From Clavaria fumosa (lineage: Eukaryota > Basidiomycota > Agaricomycetes > Agaricales > Clavariaceae), in NCBI GenBank assembly GCA_951802425.1, contig OX637794.1, forward strand, positions 2,480,001 through 2,544,000: 64,000 nt of DNA, written 5' to 3'. Position 1 is the first letter of the stretch; each line of letters begins with the position of its first letter. Positions 1-12,266 of this stretch are shown piece by piece. Position numbers and translations under genes: made by a program. The notes under the pieces are model-generated. The model was given only the letters and a program-made list of their open reading frames with translations, did not search any database and was not told where the DNA came from.

Positions 1-16
1 GGCTCTATTTCGTAAG

Positions 17-97
17 TGCCCCATGGCTTAGTTGGTTAAAGCGTCCGACTGTTATTCTGACTATCGGAAGGTCGTGAGTTCGAGCCTCACTGGGGCA
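17..97 (+). tRNA. tRNA-Asn (GTT) with an 8-nt intron
   Basis: A complete cloverleaf can be folded. The 7-bp acceptor stem pairs 17-23 with 91-97, the D stem GCTT/AAGC uses 26-29 and 39-42, the anticodon stem TCCGA/TCGGA uses 44-48 and 64-68, and the T stem GTGAG/CTCAC closes a TTCGAGC loop. The anticodon loop is 15 nt instead of 7. Removing 55-62, directly 3' of position 37, leaves the loop CTGTTAA with anticodon GTT (Asn). That is the canonical site for nuclear tRNA introns. The 3' CCA is not encoded, as expected for a eukaryote. Confidence 0.93.
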
Positions 98-476
98 GTT
101 CATTTTGCTTCCCGTGCTTCCGGGCAACACGGCCCGATGCGGCTCGGCCATCAACATTGTGAAGAACTATTATTCTTAGATACTAGATTTATACCTGCCA
201 TGTGCTATGGTCTTTCTATGGGCTGAAGTCGGCACAATTTTCCAACAGACATCGCACGTTTCTTCATACGATATGTTTCCAACCTCACTGCTATATCCAA
301 TAATATTGCTGTGCAACGGAATGTCGTGAATAGCAAACTAGATGATGCGTACGATTCCATGGGCTCCACGCCGATGCGGTGGTCGAAACCGTTCTAGAAA
401 AAGCGGACCAAGTGCTCCGAGTCCAGGCTGTGCACGTGGTGCGTGTTTGAGTGTCAATGCTAATGCATTGCATCTA
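98..476. other. Intergenic stretch, nothing recognised
   Basis: This lies between the tRNA and the 3' end of TRS130. The only open frames are short and lack family resemblance or plausible splice structure. It probably holds the tRNA terminator and the TRS130 3' UTR. Confidence 0.5.
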
Positions 477-3400
477 TTATAGATCTACAACGTAGGTTGT
501 CCTGCCACTTACAGGCAAGATTAATATTTTCTCTGCCCCACGAGATTGATGGGTCTCAGTACTCGGCACGATTTTCTGCACCATGGTCATCTCGCTCTCA
601 CCAACAGGGAGCGCTTCGACAGCCACTTTGGGCAGCAGGAGTTCGCCGTGGCGGAGAGCTATCATTGTAATAGGTACCGTGTGTGTTCCTCCGTCCTAAA
701 AAATCCAATTCACTTCTCTTTGACGGCACGGCAAAGCAATCAGAGATACAACACGTACGGTCGCCGTAAAAATGCCCCGTTTCCGGCCGCTGATCAACCA
801 CACCTGGAGCACCTCTTCGATGTCGTACCGCATCATGTATTTCTTCCCCTTTTCAGTGCGTGCGGGACCCCAATGGAATGACGTTTTGATGGAGACCACG
901 GCAGCGAGAGGTTGGCCAGCATAGAAATCAGGCGATGTAACCACACGCTTGGGTTTTTCGGACCGTGGTGGTAAGATGCGGATGCAGGCGGAGGCCACAA
1001 CCTGCGCAGTACAATCTCAGCATGCCTCGATGTCATTAAAGAGTAGATACTGACATTCATCTCGGGGATATCCACTGGTATCTTTATTTCTCGCCATTCA
1101 CCAAAAGCAGGGCTCGAGTGTCGATGTGCCCTTAATAACTGGAACAAGTCCTCGTCAGTACATCACCAGCAATGGAACAACGCAGATTTTACCTGCTTTA
1201 CAGATACCATGGCCTCCGCCAAATCCTCGGCTTCCTTATCATGGGAGTCAGGGACATTGACTTCTCCTGTCAGTTCATACATCTCTATCCAAGTCGAGTC
1301 GCCCTCTAGAGCCTCGAGCAATTTGCTGACAAGCATACCGCGTTGAGGGGACGATTCCAGTGGCCCTGGGAGGACTTCTTGCGCTGTTTGAAGGATCAGC
1401 GCTTCTACGTCTGAGATGGTGGAAGTCAGCAGGGCGCACAAAATGTTTTATCATACAAAGCAATGAAATCACCTTCACGGAGAGTCCTGTACGTAATGAC
1501 AAGTCTCAAAGGCTCTGACACTGAGAAGAACGTCAACTTCAACTATGTAAGATATCTGGGAAAGTTTACCTGGACCCTCTGCAGAATAAACTGAGAAAAG
1601 GAAGTTGGTAGGCTGTTCCGAAGTGATTGTCTGGCAAAGCACGTCAAAATGCCTTCGCCTTCACCGCTCTTCTGCACGCACCACTGCACTTGGCTGAGTC
1701 CGAGGTGAACATGCTATGATCTTCAAGTCGTCGTAGCCTTCCTTCGGCTTTTCGAGGGAAACGGAGGAGATCCGGATGTGTTGGCGTGTGACGGCTGAGA
1801 TGGTGAACTTCGAGAGTAATCTGCAGATCATGCACTCAGCTAATCATCAGGAAGACAAGACTGTGGCTCACTTCTTCCCGCGGAAGAAGTCTTGGACATT
1901 CACAGCGACAGGGAAGGAAGTCGGGACGGCCCGTACAACATGTAAGGATCGAACGACGGACGGCTCGGCAACCGTGACGTATTCAACATCAACACCTATT
2001 TTCTGTCACTTCTAGGTTAATCACTTTCGGACAGCGAGCTACGACGAGAGGCACATACCAGAGCAGGAAAACTGGAAGCACTGGAATACGGGATCACGAG
2101 AGATACTGTTTCATAATTTATAATATTTGATAGCACAAGCCGGTCTTCCGTGACTTCCAAATCAGCAGCGCCTTGAAAGAAGTAGGCGTTAGCTCCTGTA
2201 TCCAAAATGTAGGCGAAAGCTACCTGCGCGCTCCAGTGTGCTCGCGCCAAACTGCAGTTGAGCCCCTGGAGGCGCCGACAGTTTAAGGGTCGCGCGAGAA
2301 ACTGAGTTCCGTCCCGTCGACACACTGACCATGATTTCCGAGGTTGCCCCGAGTTCAACTACAGCGCCCCATAAGCTGGACGGAGCTTGGAGCAGGAAGG
2401 AAGGAAATCCCAACTCCGATATGGTTGACGGACTCTCACGTCTAATGCCATGTAATCCCGTGGAATTCTCACCAGCATGGCAAATTCCTTGTGAGACCGC
2501 ACGCTTCTGCCCGTATCAGGCGGCTTGCGTTGCATGTATCGAAAATGTAGCCGTCCAAGCCGAAGTCCGCTTGAGTCGGCTACGAAAGTCCCAAACGAAG
2601 AGCTCTGCTACCACGTGAGTATTGTTCAATATTTAAGCAGAACGTGAAAAGCCCACTGAACAAAACAATGTCAGTATCGTCTTTCCGGATGGAAGGCCGT
2701 CCGCGTTCGCAGAGAAGCGAGCCTTTTCCGTGTCGCGTCCCCCTAAAGTCAGACATACTTCCTCGATTGGCACTGCCTACAAAGTAACGTCAAGACAGAC
2801 GGCTGCGTCACCTAGGAGGTTACTCACACATGGAAGGCGATTGATAATGGTAACGTCTAGAAAAGAGCCGTCCTGTGATTGCGCAAGCCTTGCATCACCA
2901 GTCACTTTGATCGAAAACGCTGGGTGGTCATCGTGCTGCATGTCTTTGGAGGCCGTTTTTAGCCAAATTTGTGGCGCACTGCGCGCACATGTCCGCTCAC
3001 CGTCGTCTAGTGCCAATGCGGCTTCTTTCAGTGTACCAACAAGTTTCTCAACGTCGCCTTCCTTTTCATGCTTCAACAATTCAAGGCACTTGCTGTCTGC
3101 ATGGGTGCTAAGAAAGGAGAGCAACAAGTGTATCAAATCCCGATCCTTTGGCTTGTTCAGGTCTGAGTGGGTAGCCAAAGCTCGGGAAAGCATGAGCGAC
3201 TGTAAAGAGGTCCACATGTGTGGCGCATAATGTGCTGGAAGCATTGTGTACGTCTGAAGGGCGTCCTCCAATCGGCCGCGGTGACTGAACATCAAGAGAA
3301 TTTGATATCAAGAGGTACAGTCAATCAAACGTGGTCACCCACACATCGAGCGCGGCAAGACTACCGTGCAGCTTGAGCGCAAATCTCCTTCTCCCCCCAT

Positions 3401-5083
3401 TGGCATACATGTCGACCGCACGGTTCGTCACTGCAACGTACAACTCGTAAAACATGCTCCGGTTTTCGATACTCGCGAGCAAGTCGAGCCGGCTAATTTT
3501 TGTGGCCGCGGCTTGTCTGGAGGCAAGCGTGGTGTTCGGTGTTGGAGGTAGCGTCACAGACACTGAAGGGAACGCAAGAATGAATGGTGCAATGGAAGGC
3601 AAATGTCCTATCTTAATGCCAATAATGTCGAGCTTTAAGACAAGGCAGTGAGACAAAGCAAATCATACGTTGCAAAAATAAATAAAAAATAGACCTGGTT
3701 TCGAGCAAGCTCAAGCAGCTCGCCTTTACAAGCATTAATCCTGCACAGCGCGGTGGGCTCTAATATAGCTTTGGCTGCCCATTCATCGCACCGCTCGACT
3801 ACACTCAGCGCAGATGAATATGTCCACGACTCCACGAAAAAATCGGGAACGTTTGCCTGTGGAATGAGGACTCTAAGCACGGGTATTCATGTCGTAATAG
3901 AGACGGCCTGACCTCATCCCTCAACCGCCGTCCGAAGGCCGCGAGAAACGCGCTGGCCTTCTTGGCAACTTCCACAACCTTGCCCATCCTGCCTAGCAGC
4001 GCACACTGCCTGCCAAGCAAATAAATACGGAAATCAAATACAGAGATGGTGTTTGCGAGGATAAGATCCCTGTATGGCTTCTTGTCGACGTCTAGAAGGG
4101 GTGCAGAGTCGTCCCTCGGTGATGGAGAAATGAGCGTGCCAAACCATGACAGGGTTCTGTCTCGGAGGACCTGGAAGAACAAAGCTTCCAACTCGTCGTA
4201 TTGTAACAGCGCATCATCAAGGAGGTTGACACCCTCAAAGGAACTTGCAATGCTTTCCTACGCGCTAAGGTAAATCTGACTGACAGGAACGTGACCAAAT
4301 ACTCTCAGAACGCGCCTTGAGAATGAAGAAAGTGCAAAAATTCCACCCGGGCATTTGTCTCTGGCCTTCGAAACGTCTGACCTCTTCCTCGCGGTGAGAG
4401 ATGGCTGAATCGAAGGCGTAGAGGAGGCCCTCCTTCAGTTTCGTGACGACGTCCCCCCATGCCGACGGATTCGTCTGGCCGCCAGTCCAGAGCAGTTGCG
4501 TACATCTGGCACCGACCCACAGTCAGCAAACTTGTAAAGGTGAGCGGTCACTCGAGTGACCTGTCTCGCTTATCGGTATTGAAATCAGCCTTGATCCTTT
4601 CCAAAATGCTGCTCTTCATACTAAAGAAGCCCCCGGTATTTCGCGCATCGGAGCCGTCGACATGGACAATCAGCCATTCCTGCTTTCGCTGAGTGACAGA
4701 GGCACGCCACTCTCTGATTTGCCTCTTCACAGCGCTCTTATACGCGTCTTGATCCTGTGTATGAGCAATGAGCAACTGCAAACGATGGAAAGCGTGGTCG
4801 ATGAGGAGCGTACATCACATGGAACGAAATAGATGTTGAGCATCGGCTTCTCCAAGACAGTGCCGGGAATCTGGGACGTGCGTTCATCGCGTAGAGTGTC
4901 GAATTGGCGCAGAGTTATGTGCAGTTCTTGTATAGTTCGTACATACGGGCGGGACGGGTTAGACCATTGCAAATTAGTTAACGGGAGCAGCGATGACAGG
5001 GTGGTGAGGATCTGCTTCCAATTATCCGACGCCTGAAACGAGAGCGGGGCAGTGTGTGTGACGAGGACTCGCTGCTTCGACAT
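477..5083 (-). CDS. TRS130: TRAPPII complex subunit Trs130 / TRAPPC10
   Basis: This is a multi-exon gene for the large TRAPPII subunit, part of the Golgi Rab GEF complex. The N-terminus (VLVTHTAPLSFQASDNWKQI) and the following blocks NPSRPYVRTIQELHITL and EWLIVHVDGSDARNTGGFF match the Trs130 family in order. The C-terminus keeps KIPVDIPEMNV, YMMRYDIEEVLQVWLISGRK and ALRHGELLLPKVAVEALP. Exons worked out at the 5' end are 4814-5083, 4561-4754, 4316-4505 and then from 4257 downward. Intron 4258-4315 has no in-frame GT donor and appears to be GC-AG. Roughly ten or more exons follow, ending in TAA at 477-479. Start and stop are well supported; the middle exon borders are approximate. It diverges from RRP3 with only 62 bp between the two starts. 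Confidence 0.9.
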
Positions 5084-5145
5084 CTATTAGGCGCAGCTCG
5101 AATCATGGGCGCATGGGCGCTCGACACTGGTGAAGACGGGCGGCG
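5084..5145. promoter_or_regulatory. Compact divergent promoter TRS130 / RRP3
   Basis: Only 62 bp separate the TRS130 start from the upstream candidate RRP3 start. If RRP3 instead begins at the ATG at 5233 the gap is about 150 bp. Either way one short region must drive both genes. No TATA box was seen. Confidence 0.45.
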
Positions 5146-6793
5146 ATGGCGACGTCACGAGACACGCTGTCGCACGCACGTGAGCTCAGAGATTTCCTTC
5201 CCCCCTTGCGCCACGCACATCGTAAGACCAAAATGCCGCCTCCTGAGGAAGCTAGCACATCTACTCCTCCGCCTCTCACACGCGAGGACATCGGAGAGGC
5301 TCCACCTTCCACATTTAAGGCCCTCGGCCTCATTGACCAGCTGCTCGAATCGCTCGAGCAGGTAAAGTATACCATCCCGACCGACATCCAAGCGCAGGTT
5401 ATCCCGCACGCGCTGCAAGGCAGAGACATCATTGGGGTCGCTGCCACCGGCTCGGGCAAGACCGCCGCCTTCGCGCTGCCCATCCTACAAAAGTTGTGGG
5501 ACGAGCCCAAGGGCTTGTTTGCTTGCGTGCTCGCGCCGACCCGCGAGCTCGCCTACCAGATCTCGCAGCAATTCGAAGGGCTTGGGAGTGCAATCGGCGT
5601 CCGGTGTGCGGTCATCGTTGGCGGGCTCGAGACGGTCCCCCAGGCCGTCGCTTTGGCGAAGCGGCCGCATGTCGTGGTCGCCACCCCCGGCCGTCTGAAC
5701 TGGCATCTGGAGAACACTAAAGGCTTCAGCTTGAGGAGCCTAAAGTTCTTGGTGAGTGTCCACTTGAATGCGGGATGCAGACTAACCGCTCAGTTCTGAC
5801 TTGATCCTGCACAGGTTTTGGACGAGGCCGATCGTCTCCTGGATATGGACTTTGGGCCTGTTATCGATAAAATCCTCAGGCTCATCCCGCGAGAGCGAAC
5901 CACATACCTCTTCTCCGCGACTATGACCACCAAGGTTGCTAAATTACAACGTGCCAGCTTGACAAACCCCATTAAAATAGAGGTCTCCGGACGGTACGCC
6001 TTTCCAATAACTCAAAATAACGCACTCGAAGAACTCACGACCATCTACTTAGGTACCAAACTGTCTCCACCCTACTTCAATACTATATCTTTATCCCTCT
6101 CAAAGACAAAGACGTGCATCTTGTCTACCTCTGCAACTCTCTCGCCTCAAATTCCATCATCATCTTCACGCGAACGGTCCACGATGCGGCACGTTTGGCC
6201 CTCGTCCTGCGCTCTCTTGGATTCTCAGCAGTGCCGCTGCATGGCCAGCTGACCCAATCCCAGCGTCTAGGGGCCTTGAACAAATTCAAAAGCGGGGGCA
6301 GATCGGTCTTGGTCGCCACAGACGTGGCCAGCCGGTAAATCTCATTTTCACTCAGAAGCAGCTTGCCCCTCTACATGTCTAATTCCTCAGAGGTCTTGAC
6401 ATCCCGCATGTCGACATCGTGATCAACTTTGACATCCCGACGCACTCCAAAGACTACATCCACCGTGTGGGACGTACGGCGCGCGCAGGCAGGTCCGGAA
6501 AGGCTATTACCATCGTGACGCAGTACGACGTCGAGCTGATCCAGCGCATCGAGGGCGTGATCGGCAAGAAAATGGAGCTATATCCAGTCGACGATGAGGA
6601 GGTCGCGCTCTATCGAGAGCGTGTCGCCGAGGCTGGGAGGGCCGCCATGATAGAACTTAAGGAGCAACGGGCGAACGGAGGAGGCAAGAAGCGTAGGAAG
6701 GAACAGGGCGGCGGGAGGGATGAGATGGATAGAGATGATGACGTCGTCGAGGCTGGGATGCCAACGAAGAAAACAAAGCGGGGCAGGAAGTAG
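5146..6793 (+). CDS. RRP3: DEAD-box ATP-dependent rRNA helicase Rrp3 / DDX47
   Basis: The exons are 5146-5751, 5815-5993, 6053-6334 and 6391-6793, giving 489 aa in one frame. Helicase motifs appear in order: a Q-motif region, Walker [23 protein letters not shown] ([13 protein letters not shown]), SAT, the RNA-binding block TDVASRGLD and motif [13 protein letters not shown]. The C-terminal tail is basic ([10 protein letters not shown] and KKTKRGRK), as expected for a nucleolar protein. Closest resemblance is to Rrp3, which acts in 35S pre-rRNA processing and 18S maturation. The start is uncertain: the ATG at 5233 (MPPPEEAS) gives a more usual N-terminus. All three introns are 56-63 nt, and the first has a good branch site (CTAAC). 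It converges with ALG3, with 38 bp between the stop codons. Confidence 0.93.
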
Positions 6794-6831
6794 CGCAGAC
6801 GGAGTGTGATAGCATTACTTCTGGTCCAGCA

Positions 6832-8366
6832 TTACACTCGGTAACGAGATGATTTTCGGCCCTCCGCATCACCGAACCAGATGCCAATCAAGAGCAGCAC
6901 ATGCGCGCCAAGTAAGACGCCCGAGGAAAACGTTGTCGACGGAAACACGAACCATGCATACTCGATTCCAATCAAGATGCAGAGTCTATGCGGCCTCTAT
7001 TTAGTCTGCGGACAAATTAGATCGCACAGGACTTACTTTGCTGCCAATGGATATCGCGTTCTCCAAGCCAAGAACGGGACTTGTTGAGCATACCACGAGT
7101 AGAACTGGTAGTGAAGCGACCGGGAAAACGTAATCCCGATAAGATTTGAGGTGAACAAGACCGTCGCAATGTCTAATTTAAAAGAAAATCAGCATGGCTT
7201 ACATCGTCACGACTGTGGGATAAAGATGACATACAATCGGCTGTCACCGGAGCGACGCCTGAGGGCAATGAAGGACGTCGCCAAGCTCTGTCCAACACTT
7301 TCCAACATCCGCCATCTGTTCTAGACCATTTGAAAAGACAGAACGCCAAGAGCACCGACAAATGTCCCACAATTAGGCTCCTAGACCATAGAGGATTCAA
7401 GAAGGTTTCTTCTGATACAAACCTCCAATTGACTGTCCATTTATAGAGAAAGACACGGGATAGGTCGAAGGCCTGTTGAAAGTATTGCTTTGAATGCGTA
7501 TCGCCTCGCAAAAATGGTAATGCAAAGAATATTTGCGTCACCAACAAAGTCAACACGTGGTAGAGGAGGTGGGCTGGACCAACAGCTTTGAACAGAATCA
7601 AAAGGAGCCCAGGGAGATACAGCAGGATAGACATTTTGATTGAGAGGGCGACACTTTGAGTACTCTCAGAGTTCCGTGGTAATCTGAAAGAGCTCTGAGC
7701 TTTACCTGAATATGAGAGTGCCAATAGCATTACGCCCATGTTGATACGCGAGCACCGCCGTCTGAACGGCTACCAACGACCAGCAGTCGTTGAAAAAGCG
7801 CAGGACAAAAATGGAATGCAATCTTTTGCTGAGGGCGAGGAATAGCACGATCCAATTAGGTACCGCGCCGGCTCGATGGTATATCGCGCATGAGAGAGTC
7901 AGGGAGATGAGGTATAGAGATGCATAGATTTGTTGTAAGAGTGCTCTATTAGATCCAGAGTCCGTCAAGGCGTGCAACAACTGATGGATATAAACGTGTC
8001 CTGCGGGGTACCTGGAGAGAGACGTGAGCTCAAGAGAAATGGCGTCAGCGATAATGACTTGCACTAGTGGTCCTTGTGGGCCAGTTATGGCGGCGTAATC
8101 CCGCCGTCCTTTATTAACGAGGTCTACCTGGGCCATATAGGTCTCCCAGTCAATCTCTGTGACTGTATGGAAAGTAGTGCAAGCTTTGAGTGCGTGAAAA
8201 AAAGCCAAGGTTAGAGATACTGACATGGTACGAAATGGATGACGAGCTGAGTGAGCACAGCGTCACCGAGAATGACCAGGGAAGCAAAGGTCCAGAAGAG
8301 AGCGGGGTCGGTCAAGAGCCGTGCCAGCCATCCCTTGACGCTGCCAGCCGTTTTGTTGGGAAGCAT
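6832..8366 (-). CDS. ALG3: Dol-P-Man:Man5GlcNAc2-PP-Dol alpha-1,3-mannosyltransferase Alg3
   Basis: This ER membrane enzyme adds the first lumenal mannose to the lipid-linked N-glycan precursor. The N-terminal exon reads [20 protein letters not shown] and is followed after an intron by TEIDWETYM. Family motifs [28 protein letters not shown] and [18 protein letters not shown] follow, then several hydrophobic membrane segments. The conserved string GPQGPLVYPAG forms only if 8012-8062 is removed. That intron is 51 nt, starts with GCAAGT and ends with CAG, and is stop-free and in frame. The start ATG at 8366 (MLPNKTAG) is chosen because upstream residues look non-coding. The stop is TAA at 6832-6834, and the last exons encode [16 protein letters not shown]. 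Confidence 0.92.
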
Positions 8367-9538
8367 TTTTCGACGTGGGCCCACGGAAGTCGTGGCAGTA
8401 GCAGATGTAGCAATTGGCCTCCAAATTCGTTGATGTCCATCTATCAAACCCTGACCTACACTCACCCACACACTTCCTATATATCACACATTCCTCACAA
8501 AAGCACTTGTTAGCTACGCGATTGCGGTATACAAATGCTGATTCAAAACGTCGAAACGATGCGCGCCCATAGACCGTTGCGCTGTGCCAGTGCATCGCCC
8601 ATCACTTCAAATGACTTGACTCCGCCTCAGATGCTGGAATTTCTCTTAAAGTAATCCACTCTGAAGTAATGACGAAGGCGACACGGTGAGCCGTTAAAGA
8701 AACCCAAAGTCGACCAGCTAATAAGCATAGTGGGTCCATGTGGGTGAAGTCCAACAACCCATGATTCAAAAATGCGGGACACTCAAGCAAGTATCTACAG
8801 GATTGGGCATGTCTGGGGGTAAGTCGCCCGTGATGTCTCCAAACCAGTCTCCTTTGAGTACTTTTTCAGCCAAGCTCGCCTGTGTAGCATCGTTCTAGCG
8901 AATATCAATTGTCCGGAAGACATGCGAATCCCGTCCTTCCTCCGCATGAGAAGCGAGATCGCCATACTCCCATGCGAGCCCTTTTTCAGGAAAGAGAACA
9001 CTGTTGTCTATTGTAAGGATTTGCTTTATCGACGTCTGTCTTGATGATGCTTGTCTAAGGGATGCACGTTGCTGGTCCGTTCCTGTTCCTTGGAACTACA
9101 GTTTATACCTCAGTCTCCTTGCACGAAATGTGTCCAACAGTCTCTTACGATCCAAACTACCACGACAATACTATAAATCTGTAACCCATAACCTTCAACT
9201 TGAAGCTTCTGCTTACCCACATTGTAATGCACGTGCTGCCATAACATACTCTCCTCCTCGGCCGTGAAAATTTTGATGCCAAGCCCGTGGCTCAGACAGG
9301 TTCTGATGGGGTAAATTCCATTCTCAGCTCAGGGTGTGCAGAATGCAATTGCCAACGCAGACGTGGGCCGTAAGGATTTTATGTACAGTTACAGTTGAAG
9401 TTGAAGGGAAAATCGTTAGCCGCCACCTTCGATCAGGCCCTTGCGCAAAAGCACCAAACAGCCGGATTCTTAGCATCCCGGCGCACCCTTCGTTCCTCAA
9501 CGTGGTTCCCTCAACTCCCTCGAGCATCGAGCCCGACG
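8367..9538. other. Gap between ALG3 and the GT61 gene with an unassigned reverse-strand exon-like block
   Basis: Most of this 1.2 kb is promoter-like sequence for the flanking genes. On the minus strand about 8795-9010 can be read as an exon-like frame containing SVLFPEKGLAWEYGDLASH and, after a possible short intron, GDWFGDITGDLPPDMPN. The composition looks protein-like, but I recognise no family, and no convincing start or downstream exon was found. It could be a remnant gene. Confidence 0.3.
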
Positions 9539-11275
9539 ATGCCCGCTCTGACCCCAACGCGGCGAGAAATATGGCTGGCTCTCGCTCTACTCACCGGCTT
9601 ACTGATTCTCGGCCGGTTGAGCTTTGACTTTGGACGGAAGCCCTCAGTACTGTCCTTATGGTCAGAGACTGCGAAAGAAAAGCCAATATCGCCAGCCGAC
9701 TCCCCCCTCTCGGTAGAGACCGTAACGGATGAAGGGGAAGCCAGGACAACACTGTTTTGGGGGACAAAACAAATACCGGAGACCAGGATTGTTGCCCACG
9801 TCCCTGGCGAGTCGCTTTGCGTTACCCGCCGTGCCATCGCTCTGACACTAATCACCGATGTGGTTAGGTTGGACAATGTTCGACAATCTCTACATCCTCA
9901 ATGGTACCATGTACGTCGTTACAGACAGGCCAGAAACCGCCCCGAACCGCACAACAATATTATCCAAGGGAATTCCAATGGCAAGTGGTGAGGAAGCCAG
10001 AGCCAATCGCCTCCCCACAGATAAACAGATGAGGATTGTCTCTACGAAAGAGGCAAAAAAGTTGCTGGGGATGCAAGCGGACATCATGGACGGCGTGTCG
10101 GTGAGTTTACCGCCAATTTGCACCCGAACTTGCGCGGGACTCAATTACTCGAAAAGTGGCTCGCCTACGATCCAGCTCAATTGTGCGTTTAGTTTTGATT
10201 GCGCCCAAGACCTTTTTTTGACTTTCTTCACGAAAACAGCGTCACACATTACTACCATTGGTCCGCGGAGCTGTTTTTTGGGTTTTGGCGTACATACTCG
10301 TCCTTGGACCCGCTCATCACAGCAAACGGAACAACCGTCCTTCCCCCTCCGCGGCGTATGGTGTTCCCTCATTTGGACGCCGCTCATTGGAGAGACTATG
10401 CCGCCATGAATCAATGGGTCCTACGAAGCGCTTTCCCAACTATCGCCTTTGAGTTTTCCGCAGACTGGAACGACCGCATCGAGATGAACCGGCCGTTCGT
10501 CTTTGACCGCGTCATCCTCGCCGATCGCTCTGCCGCCACGATGGGGCACAATTACGGACGCACACAGCGAACGGCCTCGGAGACGTTTTACCTTCCCGGC
10601 AGCGTTCATTGGTGGAGTACGATTCGGAAGAACGTCATTGAATCCACAGGTATGAAAAGCGACGTGGGGCACGGGAGCATGCACACACCTGTCATCACGT
10701 ACATCTCCCGCCAAGAATGGGGCAGGCGGATGCTCAAACCTGAGCACCACGATAAATTGGTCCAGGAACTTCACAGGTTGAGAGACACGTACGGCTACGA
10801 GGTGAATGTTGTCAGCATGGACAAGTTGTCTCGTATCGAGCAGTTCCAGCTAGCGGCACGCACGACGGTCAGTGTCTACAGTTCTAGACTCACTTGCTCA
10901 TATTTATCTTTGGGATTATCAGATCATGATGGGCGTCCATGGAAATGGACTGACCGCGCTAGTATGGATGAAACCAACTCCTCGAACGACCATCATGGAA
11001 TTCTTTTATCCCGGCGGCTTTGCTCATGACTATGAATACACCGCTCGAGCTCTTGGAATGCTCCATTACGGCTTCTGGGGATCCGAGTGAAGTCATTTCC
11101 CGTTTGTTTTAAGCATGCTTCGCTGATTATCCATCTCAGGATGTTCACCAGTCCACGGACACCCCCTCCCGCATATCCTCCAGGCTTTCAGGGTAACGAC
11201 ATTCCAATCGATGGCGAACTTGTTGCCCGCCTTGTGCACGACAGACTCACGCTCGTTGAGGAATCAGATGATTAG
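9539..11275 (+). CDS. Glycosyltransferase family 61-type (DUF563) type II membrane protein
   Basis: The exons are 9539-9806, 9868-10100, 10157-10182, 10240-10867, 10923-11086 and 11140-11275, giving 484 aa. A short cytosolic tail (MPALTPTRREI) is followed by one membrane segment at about residues 12-30 (WLALALLTGLLILG), then a lumenal domain. GT61/EOGT-like features include HVPGWTMFDNLYILNGTMYV, DPAQFVTHYYHWSAELFFG, and MGVHGNGLTALVWM near the C-terminus, the conserved GVHGAGLT-type block. These genes transfer sugars in the Golgi or ER; donor and acceptor cannot be told from sequence. Intron 9807-9867 starts with GCGAGT, so it is GC-AG. The third exon is only 26 nt, but both flanking introns are canonical and the joined sequence restores the family motif. 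Confidence 0.85.
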
Positions 11276-11437
11276 ACACAACTGCATGGTTTCCTCGGAC
11301 TTGTTACCCATTGTAAAACCCAGCGCATGCTTAAAGTACAGATCTGATAAAAGACCCCCCTTCTGAATTCGCTACAAAGTTGTAAGAGTGTTGTTGTTTT
11401 TTGATATACCGTCACGTGCGATGGCCTGGTGTAAGTC

Positions 11438-12266
11438 ATGCAAACATCTCATCCATTGCCCGACACTCATCCCGAGCTCTCCCTCATACAATGGCGAGAC
11501 TGGAAAGAGTACAGGGTTGAGAACTCGCATCTGGCACGCGACGGTAGCGGCAAAGTCGTGTGCGGCACCCATCGCTGGACGTGGCGGGAAGCGTTGGTTG
11601 CCCTGCTTGGAGCGTACCTCTGGCCCATCGTACGTCAGCCGTTTCTTTTTGACCTGTCTTGCACAAGGGTCCGGTGGGAGCAGACAGTCTGACTCGGAGC
11701 GTCTGTGTGGCAGGCACGCCATAATGTCTTTGCCATTGCCGGACTCGCTCTTGCGCTAGCACTGTACGTCTGGTATAAATGCACGCAGGTCCTGTTTGGT
11801 GAGAAGACCGCTTGCGCCCAACCCCCCGCCCCCACTCACGTCTAACGCGTCCTCGAATGTTTCTCCATCAGAGTCGGTCGTCGCATTCTATCCGCACGGC
11901 CTGCAGCTCGAGACGCATCGAGGGTTCCCTCCGCACCCACTCGTAGCCTCGCGTCGGTTCATCCCTATGTGCGCCCTGCAAGACGTCATCATCAACGAAG
12001 CTTTGCGACGGTGGGACGTGCGGTTCTACTTGGCTGCCATGTCCAAGGACGAAGCCGATCACTTCTTTCTAGACGTCGCATACGAAGTAAATCCTTCTCA
12101 TATTGGCACCATTGAACGGAAATATCTTATCAGTGTTCCGTGTAAGAATATTCTCCCCCATTTCCCGGTTCTGCTGGAAGTGTACAGGGGGGTCCATGAC
12201 GCTCTATTCCCTGAGCCTGAATCAACCCCTCGAAATATGCTTGGACCCGGCACTCCTGTGTCCTGA
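11438..12266 (+). CDS. GPI15: GPI-GlcNAc transferase subunit Gpi15 / PIG-H
   Basis: The exons are 11438-11629, 11714-11798, 11872-12086 and 12147-12266, giving 203 aa. A membrane segment (FAIAGLALALALYVWY) is followed by the PIG-H signature: ESVVAFYPHGLQLETHRGFP, RRFIPMCALQDVIINEALRR and NILPHFPVLLEVYRG. The protein belongs to the ER complex that starts GPI anchor synthesis by moving GlcNAc to phosphatidylinositol. The last intron (12087-12146, 60 nt) is in frame and stop-free. Removing it joins DVAYE to NILPHFP, as in the family. The ATG at 11438 is the first good start; CACGTG lies 20 bp upstream at 11413-11418. Confidence 0.88.

Noticed and set aside
10183..10209. A 27-nt micro-intron in the GT61 gene
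   Set aside because: A longer 57-nt intron (10183-10239) with a proper acceptor restores the conserved DPAQFVTHYYHW, so the micro-intron is unnecessary.
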